DNA of 47,374 nt from Cryobacterium sp. Y50 (GCF_002929805.1 NZ_PJJM01000073.1:1-47374), one strand, 5' to 3'. Positions 8,345-17,591 are shown, counted from the stretch's first letter. Made by a program: numbers and translations. The notes: generated by a model not told the origin, from the letters alone.

Positions 8345-8930
8345 TTACTGCGGTGGCGCCAGGGCCGGTAGGGAGCTGTGGGCGCTCAGTGGTGTTCCGG
8401 TGGCTTCTTTGCGGCGGCGTTCGCGGGACAGCGTATGTCCGAGGTCGACTTCGGCGGCCTTCACGTAGAAGTCGTATGTTTTGCGCAGGTTCGATGAGAC
8501 GGCGGCGAGTGTTGCGGCGAGGTAGTTAAAGGCGAAGCCGCGGCCGGAACGTTTGCTGACGTTGGCGAGGTCTTCGAAGTTCTTGCCCTTGAGGGTCTTG
8601 TTGGCGGATTCGACGAGGCTGCGCATGCCGAAGTACTTGCGGTGTTCTTTTGATTTGTAAGCGAATTTCTGTAGGTGCTTGACCGCGAGCCGAGGGTCTC
8701 GGTTTCGTTCGGACGGTGCACCTGCGTCGAGGGGAATGGTGACACTCACTGGTGTGGAGGGTTTGGCCACCCGTTTGCCACTGACACGGTCAATGGCCGT
8801 ATAGCTGCCGGGAGTGGGGTAAAGGAAGCGCTGAAATCCGTCCTTGTCGGGGCGGCCCTTGGGTTTCATCCGGTAGGCATTGCAGTTTTCTAGATAGGCC
8901 TTGAAGGTCTTCTTTGAACTACTGTGGGCA
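8345..8930 (-). pseudogene. DDE-type transposase, C-terminal fragment
   Basis: Open on the minus strand from the IS3 border at about 8930 down to 8345, about 195 codons. It has no proper start because the upstream part is cut by the IS3 copy. An ATG at 8869 lies inside the reading frame, which continues upstream as AYLENCNAYR. Recognisable segments are KPKGRPDKDGFQRFLYP and RSLVESANKTLKGKNF (the Glu of the latter could be the third acidic catalytic residue), then a helical tail. The exact IS family is not assigned. It is a transposase remnant by context and by the RSLVES-type helix. Confidence 0.5.
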
Positions 8931-9950
8931 TTTCGGACAGCGGAATTAGTGGATCCCTCTACGCCGTCAGTGCCGACTGCTGCTCACCATAGTGGACGTC
9001 GTTGGGCCTACGGTAACCGAGCGCGGAGTGCCGGCGTCGGCTGCTGTAGTACCCTTCGATATAGCGGATGACGTCGCTGCGAGCTTGTGATTTCGTCGCG
9101 TATACGGTGCGATCAACGCGCTTGTTCTTGAGCATCGAGAAGAAACTTTCCGCCATGCTGTTGTTTCAGCCTACGCCGGTGTGCGCGATCGGGGAACGCA
9201 TCCCCAGACCGGTCACCAAGGCTTGAAACTCGGCCGATGTGTAAACGCTGCTGCGGGTCGGAGTGCCAGATCGCGTCTGGCTCGATCAGGATTGTTGCAG
9301 CGGCGCTGGCGAGGGCGTCGGCGACGAGCTCGCGCGTGATCGGCGATGGACTAACCAACGACTTTCTTGGAATAGCAGTCGATGACGATGGCCAGATAGA
9401 TGGATCCCTGCCAGGTGTAGATGTAGGTGATGTCACCGACGAACTTCACGCCGGGCGGTCGGCGGGCAGCAGTCGCTGACTGCGGTCGGATTGCCCAATG
9501 GTGAAAACCTGACGTGGACACGGCCAACCACAGGCATATTCTCACCACCGAATTCCGGTTGGTGGGGTCAGATTTTTGAGAGTCGATGTATTCGTACTTG
9601 CTCACTACCGCTGCCCCTGCGCGAAGTAAGCGCTGGCTTTTTTCAAGAACGCGCTCACCGCCCCGCAACTCGTGAACTTCCTGCTCAAGCTCCGTCAAAC
9701 GAGCTCGTTCCGGCACCGTCAAATCAGTCCCGGTGCCGCCATTGGCCTCGCGGTATTTACCCAGCCAGTTGCGGAGCGGCTCGGGCCCGATGCCGTACGC
9801 GGTAGCGACGTCCTTGATCGGTTTGTACGTTGTGATCATCTCGTGGCGCAGCCCGTCTATGAAGTCTTGGGTGTAACGCCTACGTGCTGCAGTCATACTG
9901 CTCTCTACTTTCAGTGAACCTTCATTTCCAGAGGACCCACTGTCCGAGAT
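8930..9950 (-). pseudogene. Second copy of the IS3-family element, decayed
   Basis: It carries the same terminal repeats as the copy at 2280 (ATTTCGGACAG at 8930-8940; CTGTCCGAGAT at 9940-9950) and homologous OrfA and OrfB pieces on the minus strand. It is about 1,020 bases long against 1,267, because some 240 bases of OrfB are missing: SATAARR jumps directly to PPGVKFVGDITY. Frameshifts split the rest into pieces 9896-9351, 9436-9113 and 9156-8959. It still keeps an A6G site near 9636-9642. It truncates the DDE transposase to its left. It is not functional, although the intact copy could still move it in trans if its ends are good. Confidence 0.85.
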
Positions 9951-10017
9951 ATCCGCGGCAGCTCAGTACTCGCGGTGAGGGGAGTAGCGGCACTATTGCC
10001 GGCCAAGGCGCTGTCGA

Positions 10018-10261
10018 CTACGCCATCACGAATGACCGATGGCCGCCTTCGTGGGCGAGAAAAGGGATCCGCCCACCCGTTGCCTGACGCCAACGCCGTC
10101 CAGTTCGTCGATTCACCCCCACAGCATCGCACGCTGCAGTCAGCGTCGAACCTTGGGTGATCAACACCCAAAACCGCGCCTGTTTCTCAACCAGCTCATA
10201 CTTCAACCACACGTACAACACCTCACAAAATCGAGTGTTACGACGACCGGTTGAATCCGCC
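10018..10261 (-). pseudogene. IS30-family remnant (N-terminal piece and one end)
   Basis: A 67-codon minus-strand piece (MLYVWLKYELVEKQARFWVL, GVNRRTGRRWRQATGG) looks like the N-terminal DNA-binding part of an IS30 transposase, cut at 10018. The outer end, 10235-10261 (GTGTTACGACGACC then TTGAATCCGCC), is nearly identical to 23173-23199 next to the other IS30 remnant, so this is probably the conserved transposon end. Confidence 0.6.
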
Positions 10262-10289
10262 GAACCTTCTACGGGACACTTCTGGGGAA

Positions 10290-10511
10290 TCAGGAGTCTG
10301 CGCGCTGGTCGTCTTTCCAGTCCAGGATGTCACCCGGCTGGCAGTGTAGGACTCGGCATATTGCGTCGAGTGTGGAGAACCGGATAGCGCGAGCCCGCCC
10401 GTTTTTGAGGACGGCGACGTTGGATGGGGTGATGCCAACCGCCGCGGCGAAGTCACCGACGGACATGCCGCGTTCAACCAGCAGGCGGTCGATGAGGATC
10501 CGTACGGCCAC
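10290..10511 (-). CDS. XRE-family transcriptional regulator, YozG-like
   Basis: A 73-aa Cro/C1-type helix-turn-helix protein. The motif spans about residues 14-45 (MSVGDFAAAVGITPSNVAVL), followed by FSTLDAICRVLHCQPGDILDW, the typical end of the small YozG/HTH_26 regulators. The GTG start overlaps the DUF2975 stop by one base (TAGTG), so the two genes form an operon. Such regulators are usually found with DUF2975 membrane proteins. It probably represses its own promoter at the repeats around 11004-11031. Confidence 0.85.
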   Translation of the reverse strand: MAVRILIDRLLVERGMSVGDFAAAVGITPSNVAVLKNGRARAIRFSTLDAICRVLHCQPGDILDWKDDQRADS

Positions 10512-10993
10512 TACACGACCTCGTCGAGTTCGACTCGCATGAGGACCGCGCGGCGCAGCAGCGACCGGAGAACGCTTAGAACGAGAGACAGGGTGATTCC
10601 CAGCAGGACGCCGCCGAATATCAGGAGCGCCAGTAGCGGCGGGCCCGGAATGAAGGGTAGGAGAGACGCGATTAGGACAGTCGCGATGATGACCGTCAGA
10701 ACCAGCAGGTCGACCGCTCGTGCCGCGGCGCGATCGAAGATCCGATCCTGATGGATATACCCGACCAATAGGGCCGTCGCGGCGAGCACTGCTTCTGCGC
10801 AGACGCCGACAGCCCAGGCTAGCGCGAGAAGGAGGGGTTGTAAGTCAGCAAACTCAGGATTGTCGCGAGCGAGGGAAGCAGAGATCGGAAACAGCAGGAT
10901 TCCACCGACAACGATGACGACGGCTAGAGCACCGAGCGCCATCCAGGTCGCTATCGTTATCGCATGCGAGGTCCGAGATATATTCGAGCTCAT
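10511..10993 (-). CDS. DUF2975 membrane protein (YoaS-like)
   Basis: A 160-aa integral membrane protein with four predicted helices (about residues 14-36, 50-76, 93-114 and 117-143) and a conserved-looking patch between helices 2 and 3 (IHQDRIFDRAAARAV) typical of DUF2975. Function of the family is unknown. It is the first gene of a two-gene operon with the XRE regulator. The ATG is preceded by a -10 element only six bases away and no ribosome binding site, so the mRNA is probably leaderless. Confidence 0.85.
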   Translation of the reverse strand: MSSNISRTSHAITIATWMALGALAVVIVVGGILLFPISASLARDNPEFADLQPLLLALAWAVGVCAEAVLAATALLVGYIHQDRIFDRAAARAVDLLVLTVIIATVLIASLLPFIPGPPLLALLIFGGVLLGITLSLVLSVLRSLLRRAVLMRVELDEVV

Positions 10994-11031
10994 CTATCGA
11001 GTATCAATAGTTATCTATTGAATGTCAATAG
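10994..11031 (-). promoter_or_regulatory. Leaderless promoter with triple operator half-sites for the DUF2975-XRE operon
   Basis: On the minus strand: a perfect -35 TTGACA (11028-11023), a 17-base spacer, -10 GATACT (11005-11000), then six bases to the ATG at 10993. Three copies of the half-site TCAATAG lie over it: 11004-11010, its inverted partner CTATTGA at 11015-11021 (4-base gap, perfect palindrome), and a third at 11025-11031. The repeats cover the spacer and the -35, where a repressor would block RNA polymerase. The promoter geometry is seen directly; that the XRE protein binds here is inference. Confidence 0.65.
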
Positions 11032-11281
11032 AAAAGATCGTTTAGTGGATTTCTGTGCGGCTGCCTTGAACGAGCCGATCACGCACGAGGCGCCTCCGCC
11101 TCTGGGCGGCGCTGACGGGTCCATGCTGGACGGTTATGGGCCGACACCATCTGAATCCCACCTGTGGCTCCGACCCGGCAGGACACGATTCTTTAATGTC
11201 TCCACGGGCCCACAAGAGGAACCTCACTGGATAGAAAGATGTCGCCCGCACCCCAGAGGATGAGGAAAAAGACGGCCCCAA

Positions 11282-11464
11282 TTACGACGAGGAGTCCCGC
11301 TGCTGCTTGCATAAGCATGCTAGCCAGCGGCCGTCGGTAACTTTGATCGTTTCTCCACAGCGAGATTTGTCGTTCGCCTGCTGCTCGCGCCTCGAGGATT
11401 CCCGAACGCGTCGATAACCCAAGACCGCACAGACAAAAAGGATGCCGACAATAAAGGTCAACAT
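11282..11464 (-). CDS. Possible small membrane protein, 60 aa
   Basis: Begins with one hydrophobic helix (MLTFIVGILFVCAVLGY) followed by a basic and polar tail. There is no clear ribosome binding site and no recognised family. Only the N-terminal helix speaks for a real gene. The stretch 11032-11281 between it and the operator holds nothing I can support. Confidence 0.25.
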   Translation of the reverse strand: MLTFIVGILFVCAVLGYRRVRESSRREQQANDKSRCGETIKVTDGRWLACLCKQQRDSSS

Positions 11465-11584
11465 AACGTCTGATCGCAGCTCAGCCGGTAGTGCTCGCGT
11501 TTCCCCGACTGGACGCCGATTAGCCGCCCCATGGGACCGTTCATAAACGGAGACCGCAATCGGGCCGAAGGCATTGGCCGAGAC

Positions 11585-12154
11585 TCATGCCCTGTTCCCG
11601 GAGTGGGAACCCTCAGCGGCGGCGAGGCTGGCCGACTGCTGCCACTCCATGGCTAATATTTCGAACTGAACGTATTGCGAGGTTTGCCTCAAGAAGTCTT
11701 CTTTGCTCCCGAGTGCAATCTCTCGCATGCCGAGACGGCGAAGCACTTTGACTGGAGCGGTGTTTGTTTCGACCGCCTCGGTCCAAATTCGGCTGAGCCC
11801 AAGGCCATCGAAGCCGAATGCAACTCCGGCACGCGCAGCAGCTGTCCCCAGACCACGACCCCACGATGTGGACGGGCCAACCACATAGCCAAGCTCGCGT
11901 TCCACTGGACCACTCCCATGCAGGTCTACGTAGCCAATCGGGTCCTGGGCATCGAGTGCGAGCAATCGGATGAGGTGCGGGTCAGGATTCGAAATCTGCT
12001 CATGCCACCATCCCACCGCCTGCTGTTGGGACTCCCGGGCTTGCCAGCCCGCGCGCGCACAGAACAACGCGTCGGTTTGCCATCCGGCAAGCGCCTCGAC
12101 GTCTGCCTGCGTCAGCTCACGAAGAGTGAGGTCCACTCCGTCATTATCAGCCAT
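11585..12154 (-). CDS. GNAT-family N-acetyltransferase (RimJ/RimL-like)
   Basis: A 189-aa acetyltransferase of the Acetyltransf_3 type, which transfers acetyl from acetyl-CoA to an amine. It begins DLTLRELTQADVEALAGW. The acetyl-CoA binding loop is seen as SWGRGLGTAAARAG (Q/R-x-x-G-x-G/A motif), followed by LSRIWTEAVETNTAPVKVLRRLGM, the usual RimJ/RimL tail where the donor-side Asn and the RRLGM helix occur. It lies 14 bases past the end of the broken GNAT gene and was probably its operon partner. The natural substrate is unknown. Confidence 0.85.
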   Translation of the reverse strand: MADNDGVDLTLRELTQADVEALAGWQTDALFCARAGWQARESQQQAVGWWHEQISNPDPHLIRLLALDAQDPIGYVDLHGSGPVERELGYVVGPSTSWGRGLGTAAARAGVAFGFDGLGLSRIWTEAVETNTAPVKVLRRLGMREIALGSKEDFLRQTSQYVQFEILAMEWQQSASLAAAEGSHSGNRA

Positions 12155-12168
12155 GCGCAGGGAGGCGG

Positions 12169-12690
12169 TTATCGGGGCAACTCATCAGTCAGGTCGAAAT
12201 TCATTTGAACACGCCGGCCGTATCCGAGTCCTCGCTGTTGCTCCGCTACTAACAGATTTCGAAGAAAATCAGAATCAGGATCACGCTCGATAAAACCACA
12301 GCTCAAGTAGAAGGGGGCGTTCTATGGAACGTCCGCGAACGTTCGCAAGGTGACCCGTTTGCATCCGCGCAGTCTTGATTCGCTCTTGACTGCCTCGACG
12401 AGCGCGCGCCCATGCCCGCGGTTCGCCGCTGGCTGCCTTACCGATAGCTGCTCGAGATGACCGCTGCCAGGGACTGCGAGGACGTGGGCAAACCCGACCG
12501 CATCCGATTTTGGACCGTCGCTGGCTACGAGGATGAAGTCATTCTGCTGTGATGGCTTCGTATAAGAAGGAGCAGGCCGCCAGCCGACAATCGAGAATAC
12601 GGTCGCGAACAGCGTGTCAGCTTCATTCTCGATCGCTTCAAGAAGTTCCAGATCGTCGGCCGTCGCCTGTCGAAAAAAAGTCTTCAACAT
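12169..12690 (-). pseudogene. GNAT-family acetyltransferase broken by one TAG codon
   Basis: From ATG at 12690 (MLKTFFRQATADD) the protein follows a GNAT fold through LEQLSVRQPAANRGHGRALVEAV (acetyl-CoA loop) and VTLRTFADVP, then meets TAG at 12324-12322. Reading on in the same frame gives NAPFYLSCGFIERDP and continues to TAA at 12171-12169. In GNAT proteins this place is usually FADVPWNAPFY, so a single TGG to TAG change explains the stop. The full protein would have been about 173 aa. The loss of the last beta strand and FY motif should inactivate it. Confidence 0.75.
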
Positions 12691-12942
12691 GACTCCGAGG
12701 GTAGCGTGATGAAGGGCGCCGCAAGGGGGTCGGTGACCGGGCACTCCCCCACCGTTCTCGCTTTCATGGTGTTCTGCAATCTCGGGTGACGCGATTGCCC
12801 CGCCCGACATTAGGCCCGATGACCGGGCGTCATACGCACGGTGTTGCTACGATCCCTTGATAGCGCCCATGGGTGTCAAAACAGATTGGTCGGCTGCGCT
12901 CATAAAATTATCGAGACAATCTGATGGTTTTCTTCTACGCCA

Positions 12943-13066
12943 CGGCCGTTTGGGTGATCGTCACCCGAGACAATCCCAGCTGCTTCGCAATCGCCCGCAC
13001 TGACATACCCTCACTGGCGCGAAGATGCTAAATCTCTGCCCAATCCTGCACTGTATTCACCCATCA
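12943..13066 (-). pseudogene. IS21 IstA remnant (N-terminal helix-turn-helix)
   Basis: A minus-strand scrap reading VQDWAEI, stop (TAG 13030-13028), HLRASEGMSVRAIAKQLGLSRVTI. This is the N-terminal HTH of an IS21-type IstA transposase with a nonsense codon and no remainder. It lies in a 584-base stretch (12811-13394) that otherwise holds no gene I can support. Confidence 0.55.
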
Positions 13067-13394
13067 ATCGTGGTGGGTGGTCTACCTCGAAGAGCGTCAC
13101 TGGCCTACTTATCGACGAGCGCTGACAACGGCCGTGGCCTCGGAGGCGCAGCTCAGTGTCAATCAGTGCTCCGGCCGGCCTGTATCGTCGTCTTCTCTCG
13201 TAGGAGAGTCGGCGCACGTAATCGAACTGTAACGTCTCGCTGCGCCCTTACGGGAGTGGCCGTGCGAGACTAGAACTTCACCTTCGCCTACGGCTCTCAG
13301 CCTGCGTCCCCATCCAGTTCCGCATCAGCGTCTCCAGTCGCGCCCGTGCCGGTGGCGGTGAATTGATGTGTGATCGAAGCGAAGAGGTTTTGAT

Positions 13395-14036
13395 GTGTGG
13401 GATTTTTTAGGGGATCAGTTTGAGCAGATTCTGTTCAGCAGCTGGCAGCACTTCAGCCTCGTCGTACAGTGCCTGATTCTGGCGACAATTATCGCCGTCG
13501 TGCTGGCCGCCTTCGTTTACCGAAGTTCCGCGCTCACCGGGGTTGCCAACTCGGTGTCGGCCATTGGCTTGACTATCCCGTCGTTTGCTTTCATCGGGCT
13601 GCTCATCGCACCGTTCGGCTTCGGCGTTGTTCCGGCCGTCATCGTCGTGGCGTTCTTTGCTACGCTGCCTATTCTGCGCAACGCGGTCGTGGGCCTGTCG
13701 GGTATTGCGCCGTCGATCGTGGAATCCGCCCGCGGCATCGGCATGAGTCGGTTTCGCACGCTTCTGCAGGTGGAACTGCCTATGGCGTGGCCGATCATCC
13801 TCACAGGCATTCGGGTATCCGCCCAAATGGTCATGGGAATCGCCGCGATCGCCGCATATTCCCTCGGCCCAGGCCTGGGCGGATTCATCTTCTCCGGCCT
13901 CTCCCGCCTCGGCGGCGCCAACTCCCTTGAGTCGGTGCTGACGGGCGTCATCGGCGTCGTTGTGCTCGCCCTCATTCTTGATCTTCTTCTCGTCGGCCTC
14001 GGCCGCCTGACCACACCCCGAGGTATTCGTGTCTGA
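13395..14036 (+). CDS. Osmoprotectant ABC transporter permease (OpuCB/ProW type)
   Basis: A 213-aa inner-membrane permease with about five or six helices. The EAA-type cytoplasmic loop is seen at about residues 113-133 (ESARGIGMSRFRTLLQVELP). It starts at GTG 13395 after an AGAGG; the ATG two bases earlier is out of frame. It is the first gene of a four-gene operon for uptake of glycine betaine, choline, carnitine or a related compatible solute. Its end overlaps the ATPase gene by eight bases. Two distinct permeases in one operon are typical of OpuB/OpuC systems. Confidence 0.88.
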   Translation: MWDFLGDQFEQILFSSWQHFSLVVQCLILATIIAVVLAAFVYRSSALTGVANSVSAIGLTIPSFAFIGLLIAPFGFGVVPAVIVVAFFATLPILRNAVVGLSGIAPSIVESARGIGMSRFRTLLQVELPMAWPIILTGIRVSAQMVMGIAAIAAYSLGPGLGGFIFSGLSRLGGANSLESVLTGVIGVVVLALILDLLLVGLGRLTTPRGIRV

Positions 14037-15354
14037 ACTCATTGCATCCAACAGCGCAGAATCCATCAGCACCGAAGATTCCCCGACCGGCATCACCGGT
14101 GCGAATATCCTGCTGGACCACGTCACCAAGCGTTTCCCCGGGCAGGCGCGCCCCGCCGTCGACGGTCTGACCATGGAGATTCCGGCCGGCAAGATTGTCA
14201 TGCTCGTCGGCCCCTCAGGCTGCGGCAAGACCACCACCCTGAAAATGATCAACCGACTCATCGAACCGACCGAGGGCTGTATCGTCGTCGACGGTGACGA
14301 CGTGACCAATATGAACGGCGATACCCTGCGCCGAGGCATCGGCTATGTCATCCAGGCCGGAGGGCTCTTTCCCCACATGACCGTGGCCACCAACATCGGT
14401 CTCGTGCCGAAAATGCTCGGCTGGGACAAAGCCCGCATCGCGGCCCGCGTCGACGAACTCCTCGAGCTCGTCTCCCTCGACCCGGCACTCTACCGAAACA
14501 GGTACCCTAGAGAACTTTCCGGCGGTCAGCAGCAGCGCGTCGGCGTGGCGCGCGCCCTCGCGGCCGACCCGCCCGTTCTACTCATGGACGAGCCCTTCGG
14601 CGCCGTCGACCCGATCACCCGTCTGCGCCTGCAGGACGAACTGCTCAACATCCAGGAAGAACTGCAGAAGACCATCGTCTGCGTTACCCACGACTTCGAC
14701 GAAGCCGTCAAGCTCGGCGACTGGATCGCCATCTTCAACGAGGGCGCCCAGCTCGAACAGTACGACACCCCGGAACGCATCCTCGGCGACCCTGCCAATG
14801 AGTTCGTCGAAAACTTCATCGGGTCCGGCGCTGGCCTCAAACAGCTCACCCTAACCCGGGTGGCAGAGGTCGGGTTCGGCGACGCCGTCGTGGGAAGCCC
14901 CGGCGAACGGGCAGCGGATGTCCTGGCCCGCCTCATCGACGCCGGCCACGGCCACGCGGTCATCGTCGATGAGCGGCACCGTCCCATCCAGTGGCTCTCC
15001 CGGCGCAAGCTCGGCCGCCTCGAGGTCATTAGTAACGTTAACGATCCGAAACTTCCGGTCGTCGGCTACCGTGCCACGCTTAATGATGCACTTGACATAA
15101 TGCTCGTCTCCAGCGCCGGAGCCGCGCTCGTCACCGGCCGCCGCGACATGTTCAAGGGCGTCATCGACGTACAGACCGTCATGGACGCCATCACCCGGTC
15201 ACAGACCGCTGCCGTGCTCGAGTCGGACCAAGCTCCCGTCGGACTGAACACCGGCGTGTTCCAAGCGCAGGCCTCGACCACCGACACCGACCTGAACGAG
15301 GCCGATAGCAGTGGTGCTAATAGCAGTGATGCTGATGCGCGGGCCGTGCAGTGA
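14029..15354 (+). CDS. Osmoprotectant ABC transporter ATPase with CBS pair (OpuCA/ProV type)
   Basis: A 441-aa ATPase. Walker A is GPSGCGKTT near residue 60, the signature is LSGGQQQRVG, and Walker B is PVLLMDEPFGAVDP, followed by the H-loop in VCVTHDFDE. The C-terminal part (about residues 280-390) is a CBS-domain pair that in OpuA/OpuC proteins senses ionic strength or nucleotides (HAVIVDERHRPIQWL and AALVTGRRDMFKGVID). The last 50 residues are low-complexity Ser/Asp/Ala. GTG start inside the end of the first permease gene; its TGA overlaps the next GTG by four bases. Confidence 0.9.
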   Translation: MSELIASNSAESISTEDSPTGITGANILLDHVTKRFPGQARPAVDGLTMEIPAGKIVMLVGPSGCGKTTTLKMINRLIEPTEGCIVVDGDDVTNMNGDTLRRGIGYVIQAGGLFPHMTVATNIGLVPKMLGWDKARIAARVDELLELVSLDPALYRNRYPRELSGGQQQRVGVARALAADPPVLLMDEPFGAVDPITRLRLQDELLNIQEELQKTIVCVTHDFDEAVKLGDWIAIFNEGAQLEQYDTPERILGDPANEFVENFIGSGAGLKQLTLTRVAEVGFGDAVVGSPGERAADVLARLIDAGHGHAVIVDERHRPIQWLSRRKLGRLEVISNVNDPKLPVVGYRATLNDALDIMLVSSAGAALVTGRRDMFKGVIDVQTVMDAITRSQTAAVLESDQAPVGLNTGVFQAQASTTDTDLNEADSSGANSSDADARAVQ

Positions 15355-16196
15355 GTACCCGCACGGTGACTACAGAAGCCGGCAGTGCCGGCGGCGACTC
15401 CGCTATCGAAACACCCGGCGACCCAGCCGCACCGGCCGCACCGGCCGTACCGGTCAGTCACGCCCGCGCGGTGTGGCAATCCTGGCGGGGACTGGTTTAC
15501 CAGCTGGCCGGCATTCTGCTCGCGTTCCTCGCGCTCGTCATCTGGCTACTGACAGCTAACCTCTCTCCGATCGAACTGACCACCCTCGCCCCGGACGCGC
15601 TCTGGGTCTACACCGTGGAGCACATCCAACTCACCCTCCTCGCCGCGGTAATCGTATTGGTTATCGCAATTCCCGTGGGAATCGCCCTGACCCGGCGGCC
15701 CCTGCGGTTTTTGACCGCTCCGGTGCTCGCGATCGCCAACGTCGGGCAAGCCGCCCCCGCAATCGGCGTCGTCGTACTCCTCGCATTTTGGGTTGGCTTC
15801 GGCTTTTGGGCGGCGACGCTCAGCCTCGTGCTCTACGCGGTGCTCCCGGTGCTGCGAAACACCATGGTCGGCCTGCAACAGGTCGACGCCCGCCTCATCG
15901 AAGCCGGACGTGGCATGGGCATGAGCTCCACGGCGGTGCTCTTTCGGGTGGAGCTCCCCCTCGCCGTGCCAGTCATGCTGTCAGGTGTGCGTACCGCCCT
16001 CGTTCTGCTAGTCGGCACCGCAGCCCTGGCCACATTCGTCAACGGTGGCGGACTGGGCATCCTCATCACCACGGGCGTCAATCTCAGCCTCACCCCCGTG
16101 CTCGTCACCGGGGCCCTGCTGGTGGCGCTGCTCGCCCTCCTCATCGACTGGGTCGGCCGTGTGGTAGAACACGTCGCCCGCCCGAAGGGACTCTAG
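15351..16196 (+). CDS. Osmoprotectant ABC transporter permease (OpuCD type)
   Basis: A 281-aa permease. A long Ala/Pro-rich cytoplasmic N-terminus (about 45 residues) comes before the first helix (GLVYQLAGILLAFLALVIWL). The EAA-like loop is EAGRGMGMSSTAVLFRVELP. It pairs with the first permease to form the transmembrane pore. GTG start overlaps the ATPase stop as GTGA; its TAG is followed at once by the ATG of the binding protein, so all four genes are translated from one message. Confidence 0.88.
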   Translation: MSTRTVTTEAGSAGGDSAIETPGDPAAPAAPAVPVSHARAVWQSWRGLVYQLAGILLAFLALVIWLLTANLSPIELTTLAPDALWVYTVEHIQLTLLAAVIVLVIAIPVGIALTRRPLRFLTAPVLAIANVGQAAPAIGVVVLLAFWVGFGFWAATLSLVLYAVLPVLRNTMVGLQQVDARLIEAGRGMGMSSTAVLFRVELPLAVPVMLSGVRTALVLLVGTAALATFVNGGGLGILITTGVNLSLTPVLVTGALLVALLALLIDWVGRVVEHVARPKGL

Positions 16197-17231
16197 ATGT
16201 ACCGCACTTCTTCACGCACCCGTCCTCGCGCCCGTGGGCACCTCGGTCGCTGGGGCCTCGCCACGGGTATCCTCGCCCTGTCCGCCGTCGCCTTGACCGG
16301 CTGCGGACTGCAGCCGGCGACCTCCTACGTTCCCGCGGTCGGACTCGGGTCGATCACCCCTCTCGACGGCGCCGACGGCGTAAACCTCACAGTCACGTCC
16401 AAGAACTTCACTGAGCAGCTACTGCTCGGCAAAATCGCCGTCCTCGCCGGGACTGCAGCCGGATTCGACGTCACAGACCTCAGTAACGTGCCCGGCAGCC
16501 AGCCGGCCCGCGATCTGCTTCTCTCTGGCCAGGCCGACGTGCTCTGGGATTACACCGGAACCACGTGGCTGACCTACCTCGGCCAGACTGAGGCGATCAC
16601 TGACCAGAACGAAATGTGGCAAGCCGTATACGACCTCGATATCAAAAACGGTGTCACCTGGGGTGCGCCAGCACCGATGAACAACACCTACGCCCTCGCC
16701 GTGCGCAGTGAGGCAGTCGCCGACCTCGGCAACATCACGGCCCTGTCCGAACTTGCCGCGTTACCGGTCGCGGATCGTACCTTCTGCGTCGAGTCCGAAT
16801 TCAACTCCCGGCCAGACGGCATGAACCCCATGCTCGCCCACTACGGACTAGAACGTGGCACCGCCAACGGCGTGCCCGACAACAACATTGGCATCTACGA
16901 CACCGGTGCCATCTACAGCGCAACCGACAACGGCGCCTGCAACTTCGGCGAAGTCTTTACGACTGACGGTCGCCTCGACGCGCTCGACCTCACCGTCCTG
17001 ACCGACGACCTCGCATTTTTCCCGGCATACAACGTGGCGCCGATCTTCTTCACCGAGACGATCGAGGCCCACCCTGGCCTGGAAGAGATCTTCGCCAAAA
17101 TATCGCCCCGGCTCACCGACGAAGTTCTGCGTGGCATGAACCGTCAAGTTGACGTCGACGGCGCCGAACCCGCCAATGTGGCCTACGCCTGGATGATCGA
17201 GGAGGGTTTCATCACCGACCCAACCAGCTAA
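16197..17231 (+). CDS. Osmoprotectant-binding lipoprotein (OpuCC/OsmF type)
   Basis: A 344-aa substrate-binding protein of the OpuAC family. A signal peptide ends in the lipobox LTGC, so it is anchored outside the membrane by a lipidated Cys at about residue 35. The mature part begins near LTVTSKNFTEQLLLGKIAVL, the hallmark of OpuAC proteins, and shows VLWDYTGTTWLTYLG, a segment that helps form the aromatic ligand box. Complete, last gene of the operon. The exact ligand (betaine, choline or carnitine) cannot be told from sequence alone. Confidence 0.9.
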   Translation: MYRTSSRTRPRARGHLGRWGLATGILALSAVALTGCGLQPATSYVPAVGLGSITPLDGADGVNLTVTSKNFTEQLLLGKIAVLAGTAAGFDVTDLSNVPGSQPARDLLLSGQADVLWDYTGTTWLTYLGQTEAITDQNEMWQAVYDLDIKNGVTWGAPAPMNNTYALAVRSEAVADLGNITALSELAALPVADRTFCVESEFNSRPDGMNPMLAHYGLERGTANGVPDNNIGIYDTGAIYSATDNGACNFGEVFTTDGRLDALDLTVLTDDLAFFPAYNVAPIFFTETIEAHPGLEEIFAKISPRLTDEVLRGMNRQVDVDGAEPANVAYAWMIEEGFITDPTS

Positions 17232-17591
17232 CCAGACACGGGCGACGGATGCCGCTAACAGCACGATCGTCCGGGCCAGCATCGCAGTGGCTCTGCTCTC
17301 GCTGGCTGGACACATCAACCTCACCGGCGACTACACGTGCCCACACGGCAGCACGTTAGCGTCGGATAGTTGGCGAATTAACACGCCACCGCGATTACCT
17401 TGGTCGCTACCAATTCAGCTGACGTTCCGCACTTCTCTATCGTGTTTTGGCCTCCACCCGCTGCCGTGTCAGCAAGCTTTGGTCGCGCTGTCGATGCCGG
17501 CTGGGACCACGAACGAGGCCATCATCGACCAGACGGTTCAGGTAACGCCTAAGACGGATGCCTCGGTCTGGGCATCATCCGTCATCCGGGA
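17232..17591. other. Intergenic region between convergent genes; weak hairpin only
   Basis: A 360-base stretch separates the osmoprotectant operon from the convergent dioxygenase gene. An open frame of 102 codons here has no coding character. Near its end GATGCC and GGCATC can pair around an eight-base loop (about 17553-17572), a weak candidate for a shared terminator. Nothing else is seen. Confidence 0.3.

Noticed and set aside
13407..14339. A 310-codon minus-strand frame over the osmoprotectant genes
   Set aside because: It covers the permease and ATPase genes, whose motifs are unmistakable, and its translation is low-complexity Asp/Arg/Gly typical of an antisense frame.
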